The notes under the pieces are model-generated. The model did not search any database and had not been told where the DNA came from. It was given only the letters and a program-made list of their open reading frames with translations. Positions 52,008 through 59,761 of a stretch of 64,000 nucleotides of DNA are shown in pieces. Numbering within the stretch: the stretch's first letter is position 1; each line of letters begins with the position of its first letter. The DNA is taken from positions 3,100,001-3,164,000 of the forward strand of contig NZ_BLKZ01000001.1 of the NCBI RefSeq assembly GCF_010723575.1. The letters are read 5' to 3'. The stretch is from Mycobacterium bourgelatii. Lineage in GTDB: Bacteria; Actinomycetota; Actinomycetes; Mycobacteriales; Mycobacteriaceae. The translations under genes were made by a program, and so were the position numbers.

Positions 52008-53138
52008 TTAAACGCCGGCCGCCTCATTGAGCTCGTTCAACCGGCCGGTCGCCTCCAGGTACTCCTGCACCCAGCGCTCGATCACGGCGGCAGACTTTTC
52101 CACCTTCTGGAACTGACCGACCACCTGGCCGACCGGGTTGAACGCCACGTCGACGGATTCGTTCGGGTAGCGGTTGGTGGCGCGCACTGCCATGCCGGAA
52201 ACCATGTATTGCAGCGGCATGCCGAGCGGCTTCGGGTTGTCGGGCTGCTCCCACGCCTCGGTCCAGTCGTTACGCAGCATCCGGGCCGGCTTGCCGGTGA
52301 ACGAGCGGCTGCGGACGGTGTCGCGGCTGTCGGCCTTTATGTACGCGGCCTGCTGAACAGGGGTGTTCGAAGACTCCTCGACCATCAGCCACTGGGAGCC
52401 GGTCCAGGCGCCCTGGCAGCCAAGCGCCAGCGCAGCGGCGATCTGCTGGCCGCTGCCAATCCCGCCTGCACCCAGGACCGGAATGGGGGCCACCTCCTTG
52501 ACGACCTGGGGCCACAACACGATCGAGCCCACTTCACCGCAGTGCCCGCCGGCCTCGCCACCCTGGGCGATGATGATGTCGACCCCGGCGTCGGCGTGCT
52601 TGCGTGCCTGACGAGGAGAACCACACAACGCGGCCACGATTCGGCCCTCATCGTGAATGTGCTTGATCATGTCCGCCGGGGGAGTGCCCAGCGCGTTGGC
52701 GATCATCGTCACCTTCGGGTGCTGGAGCGCCACTTCCACCTGCGGGGTGGCCGTCGCTTCGGTCCAGCCCAGCAACTGCAGGCTGTCGGAGTCGCTGTCC
52801 TCGACCGGAACGCCATGGTCGGCGAGGATCTTCTTCGCGAAGTCCAGGTGTTCCTGCGGCACCATCGACCGCAAGGTGTTGGCAAGTTCCTCAGCCGACT
52901 GGTGCGAGTCCATCCCCTCGTACTTGTTCGGGATGACTATGTCGACGCCGTAGGGGTGGTCGCCGATGTTCTCGTCGATCCACTTGAGTTCGATCTCCAG
53001 TTGCTCGGGAGTGAACCCGACGGCGCCGAGCACGCCGAAACCACCGGCTTTGCTCACCGCCACGACCACGTCACGGCAGTGGGTGAAAGCGAAAATGGGA
53101 AACTCGATGCCGAGTTTGTCGCATAGCGCGGTGTGCAT
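52008..53138 (-). CDS. nitronate monooxygenase-type FMN protein
   Basis: A 376-residue FMN TIM-barrel protein, same length as Rv1894c from memory. Family motifs: FPIFAFTHCRDVVVAVSKAGG at the start, NALGTPPADMIKHIHDEG, QGGEAGGHCGEVGS and VLGAGGIGSGQQIAAALALG. Nitronate monooxygenases oxidise alkyl nitronates, but mycobacterial relatives near KstR boxes may act in steroid degradation. The promoter region carries a KstR-like palindrome at 53175-53188, 37 bp before the start codon. Confidence 0.9.
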   Translation of the reverse strand: MHTALCDKLGIEFPIFAFTHCRDVVVAVSKAGGFGVLGAVGFTPEQLEIELKWIDENIGDHPYGVDIVIPNKYEGMDSHQSAEELANTLRSMVPQEHLDFAKKILADHGVPVEDSDSDSLQLLGWTEATATPQVEVALQHPKVTMIANALGTPPADMIKHIHDEGRIVAALCGSPRQARKHADAGVDIIIAQGGEAGGHCGEVGSIVLWPQVVKEVAPIPVLGAGGIGSGQQIAAALALGCQGAWTGSQWLMVEESSNTPVQQAAYIKADSRDTVRSRSFTGKPARMLRNDWTEAWEQPDNPKPLGMPLQYMVSGMAVRATNRYPNESVDVAFNPVGQVVGQFQKVEKSAAVIERWVQEYLEATGRLNELNEAAGV

Positions 53139-53174
53139 GTCTGCTCCTGGGAAACCTTAACCAGCCACGAAAAC

Positions 53175-53188
53175 TGAAACCTGTTCTA
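53175..53188. promoter_or_regulatory. candidate KstR box upstream of the nitronate monooxygenase-like gene
   Basis: TGAAACCTGTTCTA matches TNNAACNNGTTNNA at all fixed positions. It is 37-50 bp upstream of the start codon at 53138, where a repressor would cover the promoter. I recall Rv1894c being listed in the KstR regulon of M. tuberculosis, which supports the assignment. Confidence 0.75.
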
Positions 53189-53259
53189 GTTTAGTACGGC
53201 CGTCGGCGACTTGGCCAGCAAGGTCGACCGTCGTGCAACTAAGGACTATCACAGACAGG

Positions 53260-53733
53260 TCATACTGCCAGGCTGCGGGCCGTCCACAGGACCAGCAACG
53301 CCAGCATGCAACACGCGCAGATGAGGTGGTCGCGGCCGACGGCGCGCGCCAGGCGGCTTTGATCGGCAGCGGTGTCGGCGCGGTGGCCGAGCCGGACCGC
53401 ACGGGGGACGGTGCGCGTGAGCGCCAAGCCGATGGGCAGGCACGCCAGCACGACCGACGTCCATAGCACCCACGCGGGTTCGTGCCCGCGAAAGGCTTGA
53501 AACCCGAGCGCGCCCAACAAGATCAGCATCACTACCGCGATCAACCTGCCCATCGGTTGCGAGGTTGTGGTTGCACGGTGGTAATAGCCGGCGATAGAGG
53601 CCAGCACGGACTCGGGGAGTTCCTGCGCCCTATTGCGACGGCGCAATGCCTGGACGTCGAACATGAGGTCCATCCATAAAACGGCAAGCAGGAAGCCACT
53701 GCAGGCGGTGAGTAGTGCGGCCACGAAGCCCAT
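53260..53733 (-). CDS. four-helix membrane protein of unknown function
   Basis: A 157-residue membrane protein: helices near residues 5-20 (ALLTACSGFLLAVLWM), 63-80 (LIAVVMLILLGALGFQ), 88-106 (WVLWTSVVLACLPIGLAL) and 135-155 (LICACCMLALLVLWTA). Cytosolic loops contain RRRNRAQELPESV. It is divergent from the monooxygenase gene, with a KstR-like box between them that could control both. I do not recognise the family. Confidence 0.7.
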   Translation of the reverse strand: MGFVAALLTACSGFLLAVLWMDLMFDVQALRRRNRAQELPESVLASIAGYYHRATTTSQPMGRLIAVVMLILLGALGFQAFRGHEPAWVLWTSVVLACLPIGLALTRTVPRAVRLGHRADTAADQSRLARAVGRDHLICACCMLALLVLWTARSLAV

Positions 53734-53776
53734 TTTTGGCCATACTTCCGCCGAAAAGCGCAGATGTGGCTGAAGT

Positions 53777-53790
53777 TAGAACAGGTTCTA
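53777..53790. promoter_or_regulatory. candidate KstR box between the membrane protein gene and the flavin monooxygenase gene
   Basis: TAGAACAGGTTCTA is the most symmetric of the three palindromes in this locus and fits TNNAACNNGTTNNA. It lies 44 bp upstream of the minus-strand gene start (53733) and about 108 bp upstream of the monooxygenase ATG (53898), or 39 bp upstream of an alternative GTG at 53829. Confidence 0.75.
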
Positions 53791-53897
53791 GCGTCGGGAC
53801 TAGACGTCGTGAGGTCGCCAGGGGTAGCGTGAGCGCCGCGGTCAATTACCGAACCGTCGGTAGCGTAATTGGACAGTGGGTGGAAAGGATCGGCCCG

Positions 53898-55826
53898 ATG
53901 CGCAGCCCTTACTCCGGTCTGCCGTTCACCACGCCCGACTCCGAGATCGCCGCAGCCCTGGAAGACGTCAGTGTCCCGACGCTGCTTCTGTCACTGGTAC
54001 ACATCACCGGCGACCGCCGATTCATCCAGGACTTCAAACCGATGGGGCTGTTCCTCAACGAAGTCCAAGGCTTCATGTCAGAGGAGGACAAGGCCCGCGC
54101 CCGGGCAGAGGCGCTCAAGGTCATCGCCGACTACCGGGACCGAGGCTGCCCCGAGCCTGCGCCGCTGAGCATCGAGCTCATCCGGGAGATGATGGATTGG
54201 GCCGCCTGCGAACACGTGCCTGACGAATACCTGTCGCTGCTTCTGGAAGAGATGGATCTCGAGGGGGCCGACCCGCGACGTCCGGCGGCACTGCCCGCCG
54301 AGAAAGCGGCGGAGTTCCCGGTACTGGTGATCGGCTGCGGTGAGTCCGGGATTCTGGCCGGAATCCGGTTGAAACAAGCCAACATTCCCTTCACCATCGT
54401 GGAGAAGAATGCCGGGCCCGGCGGAACCTGGTGGGAGAACCGCTATCCCGGTGCCCGCGTCGATGTGGCCAATCATTTCTACTGCTACAGCTTCGAACCC
54501 AACAACGACTGGACGCACTTCTTCGCCGAACAACCCGAGCTGCAGGACTACTTCACCCGCGTCATGGACAAGCACGGCCTGGCCGAGCGAGTGCGGTGGA
54601 ACACCGAGGTCCTCGCCGCGGCATGGGACGACGACAACGGTGTCTGGCGGGTTTCGTTGCGCTCGGCCGACGGCCAGGTGAGCACCGTGCTTGCCCGGGC
54701 TGTCGTCACGGCCGTCGGTCAGTTGAATCGGCCGCACATCCCCGAATTCGACGGCGCGGACACCTTTTCCGGGCCCGCATTTCACTCTGCAGCCTGGGAT
54801 CACAGCGTCGACCTGACCGGCAAGCGCGTAGCACTGATCGGGGCCGGCGCCAGCGGCTTTCAGATCGCACCCGCGATCGCGCCGCACGTCGAGCACCTCA
54901 CCGTGTTCCAGCGCACCGCTCAGTGGATGTTCCCGAATCCGATGTACCACGACCGGGTCGGAGACGGCGTGCGTTGGGCGATGCCGCACCTGCCGTTCTA
55001 CGGGCGGTGGTACCGGTTCCTACTGCTGTGGCCGGGCGCCGACAAAGGGCTCGACGCCGCGCGGGCCGACCCGAACTACGCCGACCCGGACTACGCGGTC
55101 AGTGACATCAATGCCGTGGCCCGCATGATGTTCAGCCAGTGGATCACCAGCCAGGTCAACGACGACGAATTGTTGGGCAAGGTCATGCCCGACTACCCGG
55201 CTACCGGCAAACGAACACTACAAGACAACGGCAGCTGGTTGCAGACGCTGCAACGCGACAACGTCGAGTTGGTGCGCACCCCGATTCAGCGGATCACCCC
55301 GCACGGCGTTGTCACCGAAGACGGCTCGGCCCACGACGTCGACGTCATCGTCTACGCCACCGGCTTTCGGCACACCGATGTCTTGTGGCCGCTGAAGATC
55401 ACCGGCCGCAACGGAATTGATCTGCGTGACAAGTGGGGACGGCGTCCGTATGCCTACCTGGGTGTCACGGTTCCCGAGTTCCCCAACCTATTCCTGCTCT
55501 ACGGGCCTGGAACTCACCTTGCCCATGGCGGCAGCCTGATCTTCCAGTCCGAGCTGCAGATGCGTTATATAAATCTGTGTTTGGAGCGCTTGGCGGGGGA
55601 GGGCATGCATTCTCTGGAACCGACCTCCGATGCCGCCGAAGAGTGGCACCAACGGACGCAGGCCGAGATCAAGCAGATGGTGTGGTCGCATCCCGCAGTC
55701 AAACATTCGTATTTCAAGAACCCCGACGGCGAGATCCACACCGTAAGCCCCTGGCGCCTGCCCGATTACTGGTCGGCGGTGCGTACCCCCGATTGGTCCA
55801 ACTTCATTCTGCGACAACGAAAGTGA
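53898..55826 (+). CDS. flavin-binding Baeyer-Villiger-type monooxygenase
   Basis: ATG 53898 (MRSPYSGLPFTTPDSEIAAA) gives 642 residues; GTG 53829 in the same frame is an alternative start and would fit the KstR box spacing. After a 130-residue N-terminal extension, as in 4-hydroxyacetophenone monooxygenases, come the FAD loop VIGCGESGILAGIRLK, GGTWWENRYPGARVD, the BVMO fingerprint variant FSGPAFHSAAWDHS, and the NADP loop ALIGAGASGFQ. It inserts oxygen next to a ketone or oxidises N/S atoms. Locus context suggests a steroid or terpenoid ketone. Confidence 0.9.
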   Translation: MRSPYSGLPFTTPDSEIAAALEDVSVPTLLLSLVHITGDRRFIQDFKPMGLFLNEVQGFMSEEDKARARAEALKVIADYRDRGCPEPAPLSIELIREMMDWAACEHVPDEYLSLLLEEMDLEGADPRRPAALPAEKAAEFPVLVIGCGESGILAGIRLKQANIPFTIVEKNAGPGGTWWENRYPGARVDVANHFYCYSFEPNNDWTHFFAEQPELQDYFTRVMDKHGLAERVRWNTEVLAAAWDDDNGVWRVSLRSADGQVSTVLARAVVTAVGQLNRPHIPEFDGADTFSGPAFHSAAWDHSVDLTGKRVALIGAGASGFQIAPAIAPHVEHLTVFQRTAQWMFPNPMYHDRVGDGVRWAMPHLPFYGRWYRFLLLWPGADKGLDAARADPNYADPDYAVSDINAVARMMFSQWITSQVNDDELLGKVMPDYPATGKRTLQDNGSWLQTLQRDNVELVRTPIQRITPHGVVTEDGSAHDVDVIVYATGFRHTDVLWPLKITGRNGIDLRDKWGRRPYAYLGVTVPEFPNLFLLYGPGTHLAHGGSLIFQSELQMRYINLCLERLAGEGMHSLEPTSDAAEEWHQRTQAEIKQMVWSHPAVKHSYFKNPDGEIHTVSPWRLPDYWSAVRTPDWSNFILRQRK

Positions 55827-55836
55827 GTTTGCCGAC

Positions 55837-56862
55837 ATGCGCGCGGTAGTCATCGACGGACCCGGCAACATTCAGGTCGAGACACGCCCGGATCCGGTGC
55901 TGCCCGGCCCGGGCGGAGCGATCATCGAGGTGACCGCGGCCGGCATTTGCGGATCCGATCTCCACTTCTACGAAGGCGAGTATCCGTTCGCCGAATCGGT
56001 GGCACTCGGTCATGAGGCCGTCGGGACGGTGGTCGAGGTCGGAGCGCAGGTGCAAAGCGTCTCGGTGGGCGACTCGGTGCTGGTTTCCTCGGTGGCCGGC
56101 TGCGGGGCCTGTCCGGGCTGCGCGACCGACGACCCGGTCATGTGCTATTCGGGTCTGCAGATTTTCGGCTCCGGCGCGCTCGGCGGGGCCCAGGCGGATC
56201 TGCTTGCCGTACCGGCCGCCGACTTTCTGCTCCGCAAGATCCCCGAGGGCATCAACACCGAGCAGGCACTGCTCTTGACCGACAACCTTGCCACCGGATG
56301 GGCCGCCGCCCAGCGCGCCGACATCCCGTACGGCGGCACGGTGGCGGTGGTGGGCCTGGGAGCTGTGGGCCTGTGCTCGCTGCGGAGTGCGTTCATGCAG
56401 GGCGCCGCAACGGTTTTCGCGGTGGACCGGGTCGAGGGACGCTTGCAGCGTGCGGCCGACTGGGGCGCCACACCGATCAAGGCACCAGCGGCCGAGGCCA
56501 TCCTGGCGGCCACCGGCGGCCGGGGTGCCGACTCGGTGATCGATGCCGTTGCAACGGACGCCTCACTGAACGACGCGCTCAACGCGGTGCGCCCCGGCGG
56601 TACGGTCTCTGTTGTCGGTGTCCACGACTTGCAGCCCTTTCCGCTGCCCGCCCTGTCGTGCCTGATGCGCAGCATTACACTGCGCATGACCACAGCGCCG
56701 GTGCAACGGACGTGGCCGGAGTTGATCCCGCTGCTGCAGTCGGGTCGGCTCAATGTGGACGGAATCTTCACCGCGACAATGTCTTTGGATGACGCGCCCA
56801 AAGGCTACGCCACCGCAAATGCGAGGTCCGGTGACGACGTGAAGGTTCTGCTGACACCCTGA
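55837..56862 (+). CDS. zinc-dependent alcohol dehydrogenase
   Basis: A 341-residue medium-chain dehydrogenase 10 bp after the monooxygenase gene, clearly the same transcript. Zinc sites are GICGSDLHFYEGEYP, GHEAVGTV and CGACPGCATDDPVMC; the NAD loop is VVGLGAVGLCSLRS. It may act just before or after the Baeyer-Villiger step, interconverting an alcohol and the ketone. It may correspond to Rv1895 of M. tuberculosis. Confidence 0.9.
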   Translation: MRAVVIDGPGNIQVETRPDPVLPGPGGAIIEVTAAGICGSDLHFYEGEYPFAESVALGHEAVGTVVEVGAQVQSVSVGDSVLVSSVAGCGACPGCATDDPVMCYSGLQIFGSGALGGAQADLLAVPAADFLLRKIPEGINTEQALLLTDNLATGWAAAQRADIPYGGTVAVVGLGAVGLCSLRSAFMQGAATVFAVDRVEGRLQRAADWGATPIKAPAAEAILAATGGRGADSVIDAVATDASLNDALNAVRPGGTVSVVGVHDLQPFPLPALSCLMRSITLRMTTAPVQRTWPELIPLLQSGRLNVDGIFTATMSLDDAPKGYATANARSGDDVKVLLTP

Positions 56863-56872
56863 GCGTGGCAGC

Positions 56873-57814
56873 ATGGTTTCCATGCGTTGTGCCGCAATTC
56901 AGCTCGAAGCCGTGCCCGCGGACGTGGATGCCAACCTGGCCATTGCCGAGCGGCTGGTTGAGCATGCCGTGGCCGAAGGTGCGCAGACGATCGCATTGCC
57001 GGAGTTCTTCACCACCGGCGTCGGCTTCTGGCCCGAGCTCGCCCATGCCGCGCTCCCGCCGGATGGCAAGGCCACCGAGCTGTTGCAGAATCTGGCCCAG
57101 CGCCACGGCGTCATGATCGGCGGCTCGTTGCTGATCCGGGACGCCGATTGCGACGTCCGCAACGCCTACCTGCTCGTCACCGCGGACGGCGTCGTCGGCC
57201 GTCACGACAAAGACCTCCCCACGATGTGGGAGAACGCTTTCTACGTGGGCGGACACGACGACGGGGTGATCAATGCCGGCGAACTCACCGTGGGTGCGGC
57301 CGTGTGCTGGGAATTGATGCGCACCCAAACGGTGCGCCGCCTGCGCGGGCGCATCGACCTCGCAATGACCGGTTCGGGCTGGTGGTCGATTCCGCGCTGG
57401 TGGCCTGGCCCCGTCTTCGAGCGGTTGGAGACGCGCAATGCGGCAACCGCATGGCGGGCCGCCGCATCGTTCGCCACCTACGTTGGGGCACCCGTCCTGC
57501 ACGCTGCGCACTCGGGGCCATTGCGCTGCCGCATGCCGTGGCTGCCACTGGGGTACGACGGCCGATTCGAGGGCGGGGCGATGATCGTCGCCGCCGACGG
57601 CGCCGTGCTGGCCTCCCGCGATCACACCACCGGGGAAGGCGTCGTCGTCGCCGATGTGGAGACCGGGCGCCAACCGCCAATCGCCAATGTTCCCAAGGGT
57701 TTCTGGCTACACCCGCGCGGTGCCCTGCCCGCGGCGGTGTGGCACTACCAGCGTTTGCACGGGCGACGCTACTACCGCCGACACGTCAACCCGGCGTTCA
57801 CCGAGATGCGTTGA
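56873..57814 (+). CDS. carbon-nitrogen hydrolase (nitrilase superfamily)
   Basis: A 313-residue nitrilase-superfamily enzyme starting MVSMRCAAIQLEAVPADVDAN; ATG 56882 is an alternative. The Glu-Lys-Cys triad is seen in LPEFFTTG, GRHDKDLPT and AAVCWELMRT. Long insert WWSIPRWWPGPVFERLETRN follows the Cys. Such enzymes hydrolyse amides, nitriles or carbamoyl groups. Located 10 bp after the dehydrogenase gene, so part of the same unit; its 3' end overlaps the convergent methyltransferase gene by 17 bp. Confidence 0.87.
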   Translation: MVSMRCAAIQLEAVPADVDANLAIAERLVEHAVAEGAQTIALPEFFTTGVGFWPELAHAALPPDGKATELLQNLAQRHGVMIGGSLLIRDADCDVRNAYLLVTADGVVGRHDKDLPTMWENAFYVGGHDDGVINAGELTVGAAVCWELMRTQTVRRLRGRIDLAMTGSGWWSIPRWWPGPVFERLETRNAATAWRAAASFATYVGAPVLHAAHSGPLRCRMPWLPLGYDGRFEGGAMIVAADGAVLASRDHTTGEGVVVADVETGRQPPIANVPKGFWLHPRGALPAAVWHYQRLHGRRYYRRHVNPAFTEMR

Positions 57815-58706
57815 CGTACTGCGAGCGCATGAAGTCATCGAGCTTGCGGTCGACGTCGGAGGGCGTCAACCCATAGCCAAGCTGCAGCTCTGGATTGGTG
57901 CGAACCGGATCGACCGTCCATCCGTGCCCGGCCAGCCACTCGGCCGGGTCGGTCTTGGTCTCGTAGGTCAAGGCCGAGAAGTCCACGTCGCCGGACATAT
58001 CGACACCGGGGTGATTGGCTTCGAGAGCCGAAAGCTGCTCGTGGTCCAGCCGCGATCCCAACGCACCAATGGCGAGTCGGCTAGCCGGCGCCGACAGGTC
58101 GCTGATGCGGGTGAACAGAGCGGTCTGCGCCTCGTCGTTCAGATACGGCAATATCCCCTCGACCGACCAGGCGCTCGGCGCTTGCGGGTCGAAACCGGCC
58201 TGCCGCAACGGCGTTGGCCAATCGGTGCGTAGATCCGCCGCCACCTCAGTGCGGTGAGCCTTCGGGCGGGCGCCATGTTCGTCGAGTACCCGTGTCTTGA
58301 ACTCCAGAACTTTCGGCAGGTCAACTTCGAAAACCACTGTGTCCGAAGACCAATCAAGGCGATAGGCCCGGGAGTCCAGACCGGCCGCGACGATCACGGC
58401 TTGCCGGATGCCGGCTTCACCCGCCGAGATGAAGAAGTCGTCGAAGAAGCGGGTTTGCACCCCGTACAGCTTTGGGAAGGTGGTCTCGTCCTCAGATTGT
58501 CCGGGATTGTCCAGCAGTCCCGTCAGATACGGGTCCCCGGATGCCCTGATGAAGGTCTCCGCGTATTCGTCGACGACCAGGGGTTGCCGGCTCAGGGCGT
58601 GCACTGCGCGCCATCCCGCCACCAGCAGCGCCGTGTACCCCACACTGCTGACAATGTCCCACTGGTCGTCGTCGGAACGCAGTGAACCAAATTCAGATGC
58701 CGTCAT
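57798..58706 (-). CDS. SAM-dependent methyltransferase, mycobacterial TIGR00027 type
   Basis: A 302-residue member of the large mycobacterial leucine-carboxyl-methyltransferase-like family. Markers are WDIVSSVGYTALLVAGWRAVH, RTRFFDDFFISA-like region (QTRFFDDFFIS), AVIVAAGLDSRAYRL with the SAM-binding DSRAYR loop, and FEVDLPKVLEFKTRVL. It matches Rv1896c (303 residues from memory). The methyl acceptor is unknown. Confidence 0.92.
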   Translation of the reverse strand: MTASEFGSLRSDDDQWDIVSSVGYTALLVAGWRAVHALSRQPLVVDEYAETFIRASGDPYLTGLLDNPGQSEDETTFPKLYGVQTRFFDDFFISAGEAGIRQAVIVAAGLDSRAYRLDWSSDTVVFEVDLPKVLEFKTRVLDEHGARPKAHRTEVAADLRTDWPTPLRQAGFDPQAPSAWSVEGILPYLNDEAQTALFTRISDLSAPASRLAIGALGSRLDHEQLSALEANHPGVDMSGDVDFSALTYETKTDPAEWLAGHGWTVDPVRTNPELQLGYGLTPSDVDRKLDDFMRSQYVNASR

Positions 58707-58748
58707 ACCGGCGAAAGTACCCGTCGCGGTTTCGCTTGTCGGCCCGGC

Positions 58749-59180
58749 TCAGAGTTCCAGCATGATGGTCACCGGCCCGTCGTTGACCAGTTCGACATGC
58801 ATGTGCGCGCCGAAGACCCCGGTCTCCACGTGCGCGCCCAGGCCGCGCAGTGCCTCCGCGAATGCCGTCACCAACGGCTCGGCGACCGCGGCCGGCGCCG
58901 CGGCATTCCAGGACGGACGACGGCCCTTGACGGTATCGGCATACAAGGTGAACTGACTGACCACCAGAATCGGCGCGTCGACGTCGGCAGCGGATTTCTC
59001 GTCGGTGAGAATCCGCAAATTCCAAAGCTTTTCGGCAAGGCGCTGCGCCTTCTCGGTCCCGTCACTATGGGTTACGCCGACCAACGCCAGCAAACCCTGC
59101 CCGTCCGGCCGAATGCTGCCTACCATCTGACCGTCCACGGTCACCGCCGCCGATGAGACCCGTTGCACCAGAACCCGCAT
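58749..59180 (-). CDS. dtd: D-aminoacyl-tRNA deacylase
   Basis: Start at ATG 59180 (MRVLVQRVSSAAVTVDGQMV), 143 residues, equal to Rv1897c; six further codons are open. DTD signatures: VSQFTLYADTVKGRRPSW and the C-terminal NDGPVTIMLEL with the Gly-cisPro motif. It removes D-amino acids (and glycine from tRNA-Ala) mischarged on tRNA, acting as proofreader in the cytoplasm. Confidence 0.96.
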   Translation of the reverse strand: MRVLVQRVSSAAVTVDGQMVGSIRPDGQGLLALVGVTHSDGTEKAQRLAEKLWNLRILTDEKSAADVDAPILVVSQFTLYADTVKGRRPSWNAAAPAAVAEPLVTAFAEALRGLGAHVETGVFGAHMHVELVNDGPVTIMLEL

Positions 59181-59212
59181 GGCCCTCGATGCTGCCATGC
59201 CACAGTAGATGC

Positions 59213-59518
59213 ATGTCGGTGCTGGTTGCGTTTTCGGTGACTCCGCTGGGGGTGGGGGAGGGTGTCGGCGAAATCGTCGCCGAGGCCGTCCGGGTGGTTC
59301 GCGAGTCTGGCCTACCCAACAAGACGGACTCGATGTTCACCACGATCGAAGGTGACACCTGGGATGAAGTGATGGCCGTCGTGCAGCGCGCGGTGGAAGC
59401 CGTGGCCGCGCGGGCGCCGCGGGTCAGCACCGTCATCAAGGCGGACTGGCGAACGGGGGTCACCGACGCGATGACCCAGAAGGTCGCGTCCGTCGAGCGG
59501 TACCTGTCTGGCGATTAG
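59213..59518 (+). CDS. thiamine-binding / MTH1187-family protein
   Basis: 101 residues from ATG 59213 (MSVLVAFSVTPLGVGEGVGEI). The family pattern is a ferredoxin-like fold with VRESGLPNKTDSMFTTIEGD and DEVMAVVQRAVEAV. MTH1187/YkoF-type proteins bind thiamine or related compounds. It matches Rv1898 (102 residues from memory) and lies divergent from dtd. Confidence 0.88.
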   Translation: MSVLVAFSVTPLGVGEGVGEIVAEAVRVVRESGLPNKTDSMFTTIEGDTWDEVMAVVQRAVEAVAARAPRVSTVIKADWRTGVTDAMTQKVASVERYLSGD

Positions 59519-59761
59519 GCCCGCGTCTGCATGGCGGTGTCGGCGGCGTTGCCGCGACCCTGTCTGATTCGAAAAATTTGCACATTGGTAATTCGCGGCG
59601 TGGATTTGTCAATTTACTGTTTGCCCACGTCAGAGGCGTAAATTAGCGTCAGCGTAAAGGTTTCTGAATATGCATATCTTTTGCCCGGAATGTGCATACG
59701 CTGTGCTCGACCATCTCAGAATCTCGACGGGCGATCGGGCGCCCACCCTGGGAGGACAGCC

